Source: Turnera subulata
Taxonomy: Eukaryota > Streptophyta > Magnoliopsida > Malpighiales > Passifloraceae
NCBI GenBank assembly: GCA_028386065.3
Contig: JAKUCV010006267.1
Span: 30,214 to 94,213 of the forward strand
Reading direction: 5' to 3'
DNA length: 64,000 nt
Each line of letters opens with the position of its first letter. The first letter of the stretch is position 1. The position numbers and the translations under genes are program-made. Under the pieces are notes generated by a model. It saw only the letters and a program-made list of their open reading frames with translations, was not told the DNA's origin and did not search any database. This document shows, piece by piece, positions 31,130-43,920 of the stretch.

Positions 31130-33770
31130 CATCCATGTATCTAATACCAAGGGATCTAACATGACCATCATGCTTCTGCTGTGTGAGCGGCTTAGTTAAA
31201 GGATCTGCTACATTGTTCTCAGAGAGAACTTTGCACAACCTCACATCGCCTCTGCCAATGATCTCTCTAATAAGATGGTAGCGTCAGAGTATATGTTTGG
31301 ATCTTTGGTGGTATCTAGGTTCTTGAGCCTGTGCGATTGTTCCATTGTTGTCACAATAGAGCTCAATCGGATTGTCAATGCTCGGAACCACCCCAAGTTC
31401 AGTTACGAACTTCTTAATCCAAACAGCCTCTTTTGTTGTATCAAAGGCAGCTATATATTCAACCTCAGTAGTAGAATCGGCAACTGTTTCTTGCTTTGAA
31501 CTCTTCCAGCAAACAACACCACCTCCAAGACAAAACACATAACCTGACTGCGATCTACAGTCATCCCTGTCAGTTTGGAAGCTAGCATCTGTGTAACCCT
31601 TTACAACATGCTTATCAACGCTTCCATATACAAGGAATGCATCCTTAGTCCTTCTCAAGTACTTAAGGATGTTCTTAACCGCTGTCCAGTGACTTTCACT
31701 GGGATCAGATTGATATCTGCTTATGACACTTAAAGCATATGCGACATCTGGTCGAGTACATAGCATGGAATACATGATAGATCCTATTGCAGATGCATAA
31801 GGGATCTTACCCATCCGCTCTCTCTCCTTAGATGTACTAGGACATTGATTCTTTGAGAGAGATATGCCATGTGACATGGGTAAGAAACTTTTCTTGGAAT
31901 CTTGCATGCTAAACCTTTTAAGCACCTTGTCAGTATATGTACTTTGACTTAGACCAAGAAGCCTTTTGGATCTATCCCTATAGATCTTTATGCCTAACAC
32001 ATAAGCAGCTTCTCCTAAGTCCTTCATTGAGAAATTCTTTCCTAACCAAGTCTTTACAGACTGTAGTGTCGGAATATCATTCCCAATGAGTAGAATGTCG
32101 TCAACATACAACAGTAAGAAAACGATAGTGCTCCCACTAACCTTCTTGTAAACACATGGCCCATCTTCATTTTTAATGAAACCAAACTTTTTGATCACTT
32201 CATTAAAACGAAGATGCCAACTCCTAGAAGCTTGCTTCAATCCATAAATGGATCTCTGCAATTCGCATACCTTATTAGCATTCTCTGGAGTGACAAAACC
32301 TTCAAGTTGTGTCATGTACACATCCTCTAAAAGATTTCCATTAAGGAAAGCAGTTTTGACATCCATTTGCCATATCTCATAAACATAGTATGCTGCTATA
32401 GCCAATAGAATCCGGATGGATTTAACCATGGCAACTGGCGAGAAAGTTTCATCATAGTCAATATCATGAACTTGCTTGAAACCTTTTGCAACCAATCGCC
32501 CTTTAAAGGTAATCACATTACCATCCATGTCGGTCTTTTTCTTAAAGAACCATTTGCACCCTATGGGTTTTACCCCTTTAGGTGGATCAACCAAGGTCCA
32601 TACCTTGTTTTCATACATGGATTCCATCTCCGAATTCATGGCTTCTAGCCACTTCTTAGAGTCTGGACCCGTAATAGCCTGCTGATATGAAGTGGGCTCA
32701 TCCTCATCTATGAGCATCACGTCTCCAGTATGAGTCATAAGAAATCCATATCTCTCTGTGTCATACCGAGTCCTATCAGACCTATGCGGTCCGTGTGTTA
32801 CAGGTACAGGATTCTCACCCACAACAACTTGTGGTTCCTGTCCTTGTTCCATCTCTGCCTCTGTATCTCGAACTTCTTCGAGTTCTATTTTCCTCCCACT
32901 GATCTCTCTAGAAATAAATTCTCTTTCTAGAAAAATAGTAGTACGAGCAACAAACACTTTGTGCTCTGTGGGATTATAGAAATAATATCCTTTAGTTTCC
33001 TTAGGATATCCAACAAGGAGGCATTTGTCCGATTTAGGGCCGAGTTTATCTGATGCTTCTCGTCTCACGAAAGCCTCACAACCCCAAATCCTCATAAAAG
33101 ACAAATTGGGATGCTTCCCAGTCCATATCTCATATGGTGTCTTTTCAACCGATTTAGATGGAACACGGTTAAGTGTAAATGCAGCACTCAATAATGCATG
33201 TCCCCAAAATGAAGAAGGAAGGTTAGCTTGACTCATCATAGAACGAACCATGTCTAACAAAGTTCTATTCCTCCTTTCAGATACACCATTCCATTGAGGT
33301 GTTCCTGGTGGAGTAAGTTGTGATACTATACCACATTCTATCAAGAAAATTTCGGTCTAAGTATTCACCTCCTCGATCAGATCGAAGCATTTTAATACTC
33401 TTGCCGAGTTGATTCTGTACTTCATTCTTGAATTCTTTGAACTTTTCAAAGGATTCTGACTTATGTTTCATTAGATACACATAGCCATATCTACTGTAAT
33501 CATCAGTAAATGTAATGAAGTATTGAAATCCACCACTAGCCTGTGTTGACATAGGTCCGCATACATCATAATGTATAAGACCTAACAAGTCCGAAGCTCT
33601 TTCACCTTTACCAGAAAAAGGAGCCTTCGTCATTTTGCCTAATAAACATGACTCACATGTCTCATATAATTCAAAATCAAATGAGTCTAAAAGTCTATCT
33701 TTATGGAGTTTAGAAATACAAGTCTCGTTTATATGGCCCAATCGACAATGCCAGAGATAGGTTTCATTAT
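31130..33770 (-). pseudogene. pol: Pol of element E (integrase, RT, RNase H), frameshifted
   Basis: 33741-33277 carries the zinc-binding segment (MGHINE...CESCLLGK) and the integrase core with DVCGP and RSDRGGEY. A one-base shift near 33340 moves the reading to 33344-31284. That part has the GVSERRNR glutamate, a long linker, and RT with QMDVKTAFLNG and LYVDDILLIGND. RNase H follows with YTDASF, STTEVEY and CDNNGT. An in-frame TGA at 31284 interrupts RNase H just before its end; the frame continues to about 31140. All catalytic motifs are recognisable, so decay is recent or modest. The product would be polymerase and integrase for element E. Confidence 0.9.
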
Positions 33771-33777
33771 AATCGTA

Positions 33778-35022
33778 TTATCTAACCTTCTTCGTATTAA
33801 TGTTATAGATTGGTGTTTCTAGGTTTAGAATGTATGCACCACCATAATAAATATAATTGAAATAAATAGAACAACAGTTGTTCTTTATTACAAAAGAAAA
33901 ACCTTTCTTGTCCAGACAAGAAACAAAAATTAAATTCCTGCTTATTGTAGGTACATAATAACAATCGTCAAGTTCTAAAACCAAACCACTCGGTAAGGAT
34001 AGATAGTAAGTTCCTACGGCTAATGCAGCAACTCTTGCTCCATTTCCAACGTGCAGGTCTATCTCACCCTTTGCTAATCTTCTACTCTTTCTCAGATCCT
34101 GCACATTTACACAAATGTGAGAACCACATCCGGTATCTAATATCCATGATGCAAAGATAGAGATATTAGCTTCTATAACAAAAATACCTGAAGCGGAAGT
34201 CTTACTTCCTTTCTTTTTCTTCACCTCTTCAAGGTAAATAGGGCAGTTACGCTTCCAATGGCCAGGTTCCTTGCAATGGAAATATTGTCCTTCCTTTGCA
34301 ACACCACCTTTGGGTTTCAGCACTTGTGAAGAAGATGAACCAAACTTTTTGGCAGATTTCTTCTTCTTGCTTTTTCCCTTTCCTTTGCTATTTCCAACCA
34401 TCATCAATATGCTGTTGGATTTATTTGCCTTCATCTGTTGCTCAACTATTCCTAACATGTTAAGCAACTCAGACAAGGATTTGTCAAGATGATTCATATT
34501 GAAATTCATGAAAAATTGGCTGTAACTATCCGGCAATGATTGCAGGACTAGATCAACAGCCAACTCCTTCTACAAAGGAAAACCCAGACCCTTAAGGCTC
34601 TCAATGTATCCAGTCATCTTGAGCACATGAGGCCTGACTGGAGATGATTCAGCCATCTTACATTGGAACAATGCCTTAGAGATCTCATACCTCTCATGCC
34701 TTGCTTGCTCTTCAAAGAGCATTTTCAGGTGTTCGATCATATCGAACGCACCCAAGTTCTCATGTTGCTTTTGAAGCTCAGAGTCCATGTTAACAAGCAT
34801 AAGGCAAGCAACATCCAATGCCTCATCGACATACTTTTTATAAGCATCCCTTTCTGCCCTAGGTGAAGGTTCATTAGGAACAGGCCCTTCGAGGACATAC
34901 AATTTCTTTTCTTGTTTGAGGACTATCCTCAAATTGCGATACCACTTAAGGAAATTATTCCCATTAAGTTTTTCATTCTCAAGGACATATCGCAGTGATA
35001 GTGTACTTGTGTTTTGTGCCAT
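33778..35022 (-). pseudogene. gag: Gag and protease of element E, with stop
   Basis: The start at 35022 opens a typical copia gag (NFLKWYRNLRIVLKQEKK near residue 22). TAG at about 34570 stops it after 150 residues; the same frame continues to 33778. The single zinc knuckle reads YFHCKEPGHWKRNC, so the first cysteine is tyrosine and zinc binding should be impaired. The protease active-site motif WILDTGC is at about 34130. A frame break near 33775 separates it from integrase. Confidence 0.88.
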
Positions 35023-36519
35023 GATTACTCTACAACAATGATCAACTCACACAAACCAGAGTCATACATACATAAAATCATTTAACAAGGAATTCTATTA
35101 AATGATGCTCCTACTATGAATCAAGATAGTGATAGGTAGGCCAAGATCCATATTTCACTACAAGATAAGTCAGCTTTGGCTGATCGCTTACATCATAGTT
35201 ATTTAAGTAGACAACTCTTGTCAATTACATCTCATGTAACTCTTGGATAATTGAGTGAACAACACTTGTTCTTGTCTATCGCATAGACTTAGCTCAACTC
35301 TTTTCCTCTAAGCCCTCAATCGTATTGAGATGACCTAGTTAAGTTCAACCCATAATAAGCAGTTTGGATATTACAATTATCCCATCGCACCTTGCTAGGA
35401 TAAACATTGGCACCTTGCTTTGGCAAAACCTACCAAGTGTTGATCTAAGCAATGATGAGTGCTTATCAATGGAAGGCAACACAAGAGGAACTTAATATTT
35501 ACATCTTGCTAGGATAAACATTGGCACTTTGCTTTGGCAAACCTACCAAGTGTTGATCTAAGTATAGATGAGTGCTTGTCACCGAAATATTTCCATACAT
35601 AACAATTATGCAGGTGATTAACAAATTATATATCGCATATACAATAACTATGCATCATATGCAATATAAGCCGCTACGCAGAAGTAGCACGGCGGTCCTG
35701 CTAGCCGGTTAGCGGGCAGAGTCAAAGGGCAGCACCCCTGCGGGGTGTGGGGCGGAGCCCCGGCGAAAAATATAAACATCGATATTTTGAGTACGCGGCC
35801 GACAATCGGCAAAACAAGAACATCGATGTTTGACTCAGAACATCGATGTTTTGAGAATCTGGAACTCCAAACTATTTGACAGAATTTCAGAACATCGATG
35901 TTTACCCCTAGAACATCGATGTTTGAGAATTCTGGAACTTCAAGTAAGTTGGCAGAATCTTAAAACATCGATGTTTGGTCATGAACATCGATGTTTGGAG
36001 TTTCAAAATTCCAGAACATCGATGTTTAACCCTTAAGCATCGATGTTTCAAGTTTCTGGAACTCCAAACAATTGGTAGAATGTTCAGAACATCGATGTTT
36101 ACACCTTAAACATCGATGTTTTGACCTTGAACATCGATGTTTGAACTTAAACATCGATGTTTGAACCCCTAAGCGGATTATCGACCAAAGAGAACATCGA
36201 TGTTTACATCTTAAACATCGATGTTTTGGTATCATATACCATTCAATCAACCTTGTCGAACTCATTCGACTTCCTGCTGAAAACACACTTTGATTGATAT
36301 CATATACCAATCAAGAACTTGCTGTCAAACACCTTTGACGGATCCGACTTCAACATATCACATATATGAGAATCATAATGATCTAGTTTAAACATACATA
36401 CAACATAAGCATAATAAACTATGATCAAGTTATGTTGCTTATACAATCATGATCAAGCCACATCATATATAGCATATCATACATATAAACAACTGATTCG
36501 GTTTAGTGTTTCACAAGAG
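35023..36519 (-). other. 5' leader of element E, with GC-rich hairpin segment
   Basis: This 1.5-kb untranslated region lies between primer site and gag. 35391-35468 and 35507-35580 are two copies of a GGATAAACATTGGCACYTTGC-containing block. A short GC-rich island at 35671-35765 (GGGGTGTGGGGCGGAGCCCC and similar) could fold strongly; such runs are common in copia leaders. 35775-36225 is the palindrome array. No ORF of substance. Confidence 0.7.
35775..36225. repeat. AACATCGATGTT array in the leader of element E
   Basis: Copies start at 35775 (ATCGATATT variant), 35819, 35839, 35891, 35912, 35964, 35984, 36015, 36036, 36088, 36109, 36130, 36150, 36193 and 36214. Steps are 20-21 within groups and 31, 43, 44 or 52 between groups. 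The spacer text GGCAGAAT recurs, close to GGCAGAAG in the family A array. The element is not of the SIRE type, so the motif crosses lineages. Confidence 0.93.
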
Positions 36520-36531
36520 GCTCTACTACCA
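36520..36531 (-). promoter_or_regulatory. tRNA primer-binding site of element E
   Basis: On the minus strand TGGTAGTAGAGC follows one base after the LTR end TTACA. It matches 10 of 12 positions of the copia initiator-Met site. Confidence 0.75.
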
Positions 36532-36532
36532 C

Positions 36533-38136
36533 TGTAAGTATCTGGGCATGCAAACTTGATAAACAAAATGCAGCGAAAAGACCCGGAACTAATGGAGGAT
36601 CCATGTGAAACGGGGTAAATCGAATAACAAAAATTTCGTACCTGGTTTGGTTGAGATCTTTCGCTCAACTGATGATACGAATCAGCAAGAACCGGACAGA
36701 AATTCGAATCCTCTACGTTATCCACACGAACCGTTGATGACTGCGAGCAACCGTCTCACGATCACTAACTCAAGCACTCTCGAACCGCAGTGCTAGCTGC
36801 AGAATTTCCGAGAGCAAGAGAGCCTAGAGTGTTTTTCTCATAACTCTTGTGAATGTGTTTGTGTGTTGAGCTCTCAAAATCTGCTCATCCTTCACACTCT
36901 TACATTTATCACATATATGTTTACATGTTAGTTAATATAGAAAATGGCCAACCAATCATACATACATCTTATCATGCATAATTATGTTTTTCATTATCTA
37001 TACTTTAGTCACAATCAACAACATGATCATGTCTCCGCTAACTCAATTATATATATCAACATATATACGAAACAACAGATCCTTTCATGCCTTTGGGACA
37101 ATAATTCAGGTTCAATAATTCTGGTAACTATAGAGCCGAACCAACCCAAACGACCCGGTCCAACCATGGTCCAACCATGGTCTAACCACTAGCCCAATAA
37201 CCTGGTCGAACCATAGTCCAACCATGGTCTAACCACTAGCTCAATAACCTGGTCGAACCATGGTCTAACCACTGGCTCGAATCAACAGTTCTAAGTGTGT
37301 GACCCTGTAGGCACTAATCACGTTGGCAATAATTATAAACTCTCATTCATAATTATAAACAATGAGCGGTGTCTAGCAACACATCATTGCTATCCAAGTG
37401 ACCAGATCAGTACTGATTCAATATGCCTCGGAAAAATGTCATTGTCCTTTCGTCACATTATCAAGATTAAACACGAGACATGGAATGTGTCATTCTCGTA
37501 TATGTTTAATCTAAGTTTTCTTGATCCTTGAGTTAACTGTGTAAAACAGATACAAATGATATCCCCATATCATTTAATCTGAGCATGGCCATGCATTTAC
37601 AGTTCAACTCTATCAAGAGGCCCAACTGATAATATACCCGTTATGAGGATTGGACGAATTCCATCTTGATCATACAAAATCCACTACACATTATATCATA
37701 TACCCAATGATTACACTAAGGTCTACTCAGTTACGAATAGCCAAGAGTAATATCAAAGTATATGACTAACATGTTGGGAACCTTGATGATCTCATGTCTA
37801 AGGATAATACATATAAGAACCACTAATGACAACATAAACATAACAATCCATATAGTGTTCTTATGTCGGGTCAGTCCAGACCACAAGTTCTCTAACTTGT
37901 ACCCGTATGTAGAATTCATATCTCATATAATTCTCAACATACGCTAGTCTTAATTTATTATTACAACCGATCCATAATAATAATCGACTAGGGACATTTT
38001 AAGAATACGAGATATTCTAGGGTTATAAATGTGTGCAAGCATTTATCGTATAAACATATTTATTGGAATAAAACCTTAATAAATATACATGAGTATATAA
38101 TCATCCAATGATTGGCTTTTGGGCATTACACTAACA
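36533..38136 (-). repeat. 5' LTR of element E (right end)
   Basis: The LTR is 1604 bp, closely similar to the left LTR. It is longer mainly because a unit containing CCATGGTCTAACCACTAGC is repeated about three times at 37145-37275, against one copy on the left. The CAAAC duplication follows directly. Confidence 0.9.
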
Positions 38137-39190
38137 CAAACACAGGGGTTTAGGATTGGTGTTGAGGCTAGTTCCTCAATTAGTTTTTAACTCTAGTCAA
38201 AAGCTAAAAACTAAGGGTTGGTTGTTATTGTTCCAGTAGCTATGGTTTCTCCTTTCGGTCCTTCACCTAGCTACCTGTATTCATGCGAGGGTTTGGCCAG
38301 AACTCAAATATGTATCAAGTATGCAACAACCAAAATAAGAAAACGGGATAAGAATATAAAAAAGAGCAATTTATTACATAAAAACCAGAGACATGTTGCA
38401 CCCCTTCAACCTAAGAGGGGTTGTTTAGTTCATGCTCAGAATTACAGAAATAATGAAAACAAAGGTGAGTATAGGGTTTGGAACAGATTGGAGGTTAGGT
38501 GCGACATAATTTCTGCAACAAAAGTTGCAGAATCGTGCACCCCCTTGAAAACCTAAAATTCTGGGTTTTTAACCCCTTTGCAGAGGATAATTGTTCTTTA
38601 ATATGGATTCTCTCTGAGTGGCATGTGCCTATTCCTTTTTCCTTGGAAAGTGCTCTAGGAATGTTAAGAGAATGTTTGTTTATGTTAGTGGAGCAGGTGG
38701 TGCAAGTGTTGTAATTTTATATTCCTCCTGCAATTTCTGGGTTTTGCAAGACGTACAGGCTGATGTTGTGCCTGGGTCTGTTGTAGTTCTTCTTCAACTT
38801 TCCCTTCAATTGATTTCTGCTTCTTCTGCAGATGATGAAAAGTCATAAGTTCTCCTAGTATAGAGGTGAGGGCAATGAGCTTCAGTGGAAATCTTGTGAT
38901 TTGAAGGTGGTTTGAGGCCTTCAATTGAATTCTTGATGAAGAACAGCCTCAGGGACAGGCTCACAGGTTCAGCCATAGGCTCATGCTGTGGCTGAGGCTG
39001 TATCTTCAAATTCTTCAATGAAATCCTCTTGAATTGATCGAAATACACCTGAAATCACTAATGATACAGTAAGGGATGGATATTGGAGGAATATGGTGGA
39101 ATACTGCATAGGAGGCATATAATCATAATGAATTGAGAACAATTTGCATCCAAAATTATGCCTTAAACTATGCATATTTCACATGCATCA

Positions 39191-39341
39191 ATTTTGTCAA
39201 ACTTGGCCTTAGGTTTCCCCTTCACCCGTTCTTTTGCTACGTGTTTCATTGCATTAGGTTGAGCCCGGCTCAACTGGCGCCAAATTGTTGGCTATATCTA
39301 GTTGGTTTTAAGTGTCAGTGTAGATTATTGGATGTGCCTCC
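39191..39341 (+). pseudogene. Antisense ORF of element G, segment 2
   Basis: After the second ATTTT the frame from segment 1 resumes with VKLGLRFPLHPFF and LSPAQLAPNCWLYLVGF, the signature core of the PF04195 'gypsy type transposon' domain. It is cut after 150 bp by element B (left duplication CCTCC at 39337-39341). Confidence 0.75.
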
Positions 39342-41007
39342 TGTTGGCCCAGAAAAGGCTAAGAAGGGGGGGTTGAATTAGCTTTTCCTCTTTTTCGGGT
39401 TTTCAGAGATTTGGCTCCACGCAGAAGCCAAATGTTAAACTTATGTGGAAAAGTAGGAATGAAGATAGAAAAGCAATGGACAAGCAATTTATAGTGGTTC
39501 CCCACGCAGGAGTACATCCACTACCTAAAGGTCCCCCCTTTAGGATTTCTAAACTATCCACTATATTAGGCTTTTACGGGTTCAACCTTAACCTTTACAA
39601 GCTTTTACAGGAGCATCTCTAACCTAAGCTTTTCATAGGCTCAGCTCTAACATACATTCAAGCTTTTCAAAGGCTTAGCTCTAACCTATCACTCAAGCTT
39701 TTCAAAGGCTTAGCTCTAACCTATCCTCAAAACTATTCCTAGCTAGTTTTGAGTATCAAGTAAGATTGTAACTTAATCTCACTTATAATGCCCTCAACAA
39801 GATAACTTCAAGAGTGACTCACTTAAGAAGTGTTTACAACGAGTTTAGAACAGGAGATTCACTCAAGGTAAGCTCAATCTGAATTTTTGAATCTCTCAGA
39901 GGATTTGGCTCCAGTAGAAGCTAAATATCACCGAATATTTCCATAGGCTGAAGTACTTCTTCTAATGAGGTTTCAAACCTCTTATATAGATTCTCAGGAT
40001 GAGGAAGCTCTCTCACTATGTTCACATAACGGCCATATGATGTCCAAGTGGCATAGGAGTTGACTTCTGGCTTCTCTAATAAAACAGTCTACGTAAGCAA
40101 GCCAAATCTGCAGAATACTTGAGTTGCAATTCTTTTTCTTAAAAAAGCTTCCCAAAAATAGAAAGTGTGGACCACCATATCTTCTAGGATAGAGAGAGGA
40201 TGTGAGGACCACTTTTCTGAACTTTATCTAACCCTTGGAGTGCAAGTTTAACCATTAGTTGACTTGGTTTAAAACGGTCCACGCAGATGAGCGAAATCTT
40301 GATATTACTTGGGCAGAAATTGTCTTTCTTAAAAAATGTTTCCAAAATAGAAAGTAAGGACCACCAGCCCTTTGATGCATGAAAGAGGATGTGAGGGCCA
40401 CTTTTTTAAACTTTTTCTGACCCGTGGTGAGCAAGCAAAATCGTTAGTTGAGTTGCTTAAATGTCAACTACTTTTCGGGACCACATTCTTTATTGGCTGA
40501 AAGTGACAGGTTGCTTGTGTGGACCACCAAAGCTTCCAAGATGCTTAGAAGGTGTGATGACCACTTTTCAAATCTTTTTCTAACACTTGTGCTGCAAGTT
40601 TGGACGTTGGTTGGCATTTTAATTGCCAACTATCGATCTGGGACCACACGAAATTTAGATTGACAGTGACAGCTTGTTTTGCAGCCTGTGGAGCCAAATC
40701 TTCTCTGTTTTGGTTTCTTCGTGGAACCAAATGTTTCTGCCAATACTCAAACAACATAAAACAGTTAACCAATATATTTGTTAATCGTCAAAACAATATA
40801 ATGATCATCAGAAACATATATTTGTATACTGAACATTTGGTTTCTTCCTGGAACCAAATGATTCTGACCGATACTCAAACAACACAAAACACTTAATCAA
40901 TATGTTTGTTAATCATCAAAATAATAAAATGATCATCAGAATCATTAGAAACATATATTTGTTAATTAATTGCTAATTAAGCCACTAATCATATATTTAG
41001 GCTAAAA
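39342..41007 (-). repeat. 3' LTR of element B (left end)
   Basis: The LTR starts TGTTGGCCCAGAAAAGG and ends GGCTAAAA where the partner has GGCTAACA, so the terminal CA is mutated. It is 1666 bp. It contains short tandem units of CTTTTCAAAGGCTTAGCTC at about 39600-39725 and an internal duplicate near 40710-40960. A purine tract (minus strand AAAAAAGGAGAGAT) adjoins at 41008-41022. Confidence 0.88.
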
Positions 41008-42009
41008 ATCTCTCCTTTTTTGATGATGACAAACATGCTGTGTTGTTTCCTACAAAACAGAGGTTAAATCACATTTAACACATGCATATAAACTCCCCTT
41101 GTTTTATTGCTTTTCTGCATAATAAATTCTGCACACTTTGATAGCAACAACATTATTCCATTTACTCAACACACATACTTTCTCCCCCATTTTCACTCCC
41201 ATTTTCAAACATACAACACATCTTATACATTTCCCCCTTTTGTCATCAACAAAACATCCATAGATAAAACCATGCCGCAAAAAACAGTAGTTAGAAATAA
41301 GATAACCAAATAAGTAAGCTCCCCCTGTTTTACAGGCATAATCAAGAAATTAAGAAACGCATTCATCTGGCTCATTCATCCAGCCAAATGCTCCTCCTGC
41401 ATTTATGCATAGTATACTTAAAGAATTGCTAAAAGTTTTTTGTCAATAGCTCCCACTACATATAAGCATAGTATACATATGATTTCATTCTCAAAATTTT
41501 CACATACATATAACCTGCAAAGAAATTCTCAACATATCATTTGGCTTATACATCAGCCAAATCTATCATTAATAACATCATTATAAGCTCATGAGTATTT
41601 CCTATAATAATTATTTAGCTTTCACATCAGCCAATTTTATCAACATTGTAAGCTCATCGACATTTGGCTGTTCTACTAAGCTAAATGTTGTTCCCTGCAT
41701 CAAAAAATTAACACAAAAGGTATACTGCAGCAGTAGAGTATTCCATCAAGTATCAACATCATAACAACATATATATATCTCCCTCTTTTGTCATCAGCAC
41801 AAGAGAACACAAATAAAAGTCATGGTAGATAATAGATAATCATAAATCAAAAGACAATTATCCGAAAGTATAAGAAACCAAATATTCAAAAGCAAGCAAA
41901 ACATTCAGGTTAAACAAACCATAAGTAAGATTGTTATAAAAGTACTTAGCTGAAATGCAGAAGAGAATGCAATGCATTACTTAAGAGCATCAGATCCATG
42001 GAGCATCAA

Positions 42010-43560
42010 TCTTCATCAAAATCATCACGAGTAAATACTGTAGTGATTTGGTCAAGTTTCTCAGTCAGGAATTTCTTTATTTGGCTCCTGTTGGAACCAA
42101 ATTTTTTCTTCAGCTCACTGATCTCATCCTTCATTCAAGTAACCAGAGCATTCAGTTCCTCAAGCTTGTGATCCTTTTGTGGCTGCAGATTTGGTCACAA
42201 AATATTCCCCTTCGGGATTTGGCTTGATAGACATCTCGCCAGAGTGTCAACATTGATTTCCTTGAGTTTAATAGGCTTATTCGCAGCAGTAGACTTAATC
42301 TTCAACTGTTTAGCCAACAAGGTAATGAGTGCACCATGAGAATGTTCCTTGTAGATACCCATGAGATAGAGAATAAGAGTACTGAAGCTGATAGAAGATC
42401 TCTCGATAAGGCAAGCAATGATCCATTGATCAATTTTCTTGATCATAGTACAACAATTCTTCCTTGGCATGCTGATTGGAGTACTAGAAGCAGAATCATA
42501 GAACCCTATCTTGCCCGGCTTCATCTTCAACAAATCACATATCATCTCAACTATCATTGTGATCTTCTTTGATCTTTGTTTTGGTGCAAGTGAGCAGACC
42601 ATCTTTCCCATACTCCACAGTCTTGTTATTATAGAAATCTTTCATTAAAGCTTCATACCCTTGTTCTTTCAAGGTGACTAAGGTGGTGAGCTTAGCATCT
42701 TTCAACAATTTTGCTACATCGATTCCTTCAAAGTCACTTAGAACCATAGTGCAGGTAGGGGGTATGGGTGAAGTATTTCTTCTTGGTCCTTTGGCTTGAT
42801 TCGGACTTGGTCAGAGCCTTGAGCTTTCTTTTGGAGTAATTTCTCTCCTTTTACGATTTCTCAACTTCAAGCTCTTTGTCATCGTCCTCTTCTTTGTCTT
42901 CCTCATCATCATCTTTACTATCATCATCATGGTCATCTTCATTTTTAGAATCATCATCAGACCCTTCTTTGTCTGATTCATTCTCATTCTCTGGCTTATC
43001 CTCGGAATTCTGTTCCTTGTCACTCTCATTTGGTTTCTTGTCACTGTTATTTGGCTCTTCATTAGCCAAATCATCATCCGACTTCTTTTTGTCTTCATCA
43101 CTCCTCTTTCTCTTTTTGGAGCTTTTGTCACCATCACCAACAGGTGCATCCTCACTTTGATCATCATCAGATTCAACTTCAATAATCTTCTTTCCAAGCT
43201 TCTTTCCTCCTCTTCCAAACACGGTTTGTGCTCATGTGCCTAGCCTGACAAGTCAAGCTCTTGATGTTTGAGTGGTAGGAGTTTGAGACAAGTGCTTTGG
43301 AAGTTTTGGTTTGGGTACATTAGATTTGGTTTTTGAGCTCTCGGCTTTTTTCTCTACTTCAGTTTCTGGAACAACTTTCTCAGCATCAGATTTGGTCTCT
43401 GGTTGAGCCAAATCTCCTTCTGGCAGTACATTCTCATCTTTCTCTTCTGGCAGCAAGCTTTGATTTTCCACAGTCTCCTTTTCAGCCTTTTTAGCCGATT
43501 CTCTTCCACTTATCGCTGGCTATAGACTATTGAATAGGTTTTGGCTCAACTCTGAACCAA
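42010..43560 (-). pseudogene. Env-like third ORF of element B, broken
   Basis: Between RNase H and the 3' LTR the minus strand has four ORF pieces. 43471-43253 is Glu/Pro/Lys-rich. 43222-42851 is a basic KKLGKK start then very acidic (runs of D, E, S). 42747-42547 is the start of a globular part (GYEALMKDFYNN). 42611-42195 is the remainder, in another frame. The coding ends near 42010 with a KKFLTEKLDQI-type helix. The position and FY(N/S) motif match the env-like region of SIRE elements, but the acidic part is N-terminal here and C-terminal in element C. Frameshifts and stops make it non-functional. Confidence 0.6.
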
Positions 43561-43920
43561 ATAATGCAACTCTTGCTCTTTGATGCTCTTGGTGATTTGA
43601 ATGGATCCATAACTTATTGTCATATGCTCAGATGCTTAGTGCAAGTGTGGAATGTGTGACGATTGAATATATTCTAAGTGCATATGTGTGCAATATTTTA
43701 TGATATGCATGAACACATAGAAACCAAATGTGGAGCCAAATCAGAATACTTATGATATATTGCAAATACCACGCTCGAGTCTGATTTTGGTGAACTGATC
43801 TTCCTTCAATGGTTTGGTAAAGATGTCGGCCAATTGATTTTCAGTTCTCACAAACTCAATAGCCACATCCTTCTTCACACATGGTCTCGAATAAAATGAT
43901 GTCTAACTTCAATGTGTGGT

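Larger units (their letters stand above)
29610..38136 (-). mobile_element. Element E: Ty1/copia retrotransposon, full length but mutated
   Basis: LTRs at 29610-31104 and 36533-38136 flank a minus-strand gag-pol, and the 5-bp duplication CAAAC is exact (29605-29609 and 38137-38141). Integrase precedes RT, so it is copia. Its gag, integrase and RT differ strongly from the SIRE-type elements A-D, so it is another lineage, which I do not assign. One in-frame stop in gag, a lost zinc-knuckle cysteine, a frameshift in integrase and a stop in RNase H make it defective. It sits inside F. Its 5' leader carries the AACATCGATGTT array. Confidence 0.93.
28049..39190. mobile_element. Element F: non-coding TG...CA element in G, itself interrupted by E
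   Basis: F begins TGATGTCGTC at 28049 and ends ATGCATCA at 39190. It is flanked by ATTTT (28044-28048 and 39191-39195). Without element E and the 720-bp duplication its length is about 1.9 kb. It has no ORF and no internal LTR pair that I can see, so a solo LTR is the simplest reading. It holds palindromic runs such as AGCCTCAGGCACAAGCTGAG (about 28334, 38945). The 5-bp duplication and TG/CA ends fit an LTR retrotransposon; the family is unknown. Confidence 0.6.

Noticed and set aside
35671..36519. Endogenous pararetrovirus leader
   Set aside because: The region lies between a copia primer site and a copia gag with exact LTRs and target duplication on both sides; no movement or coat protein is present.
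42876..43160. Plus-strand Ser-rich 94-codon frame in element B
   Set aside because: It is the complement of the acidic D/E/S-rich part of the env-like ORF; the low complexity keeps the opposite strand open.
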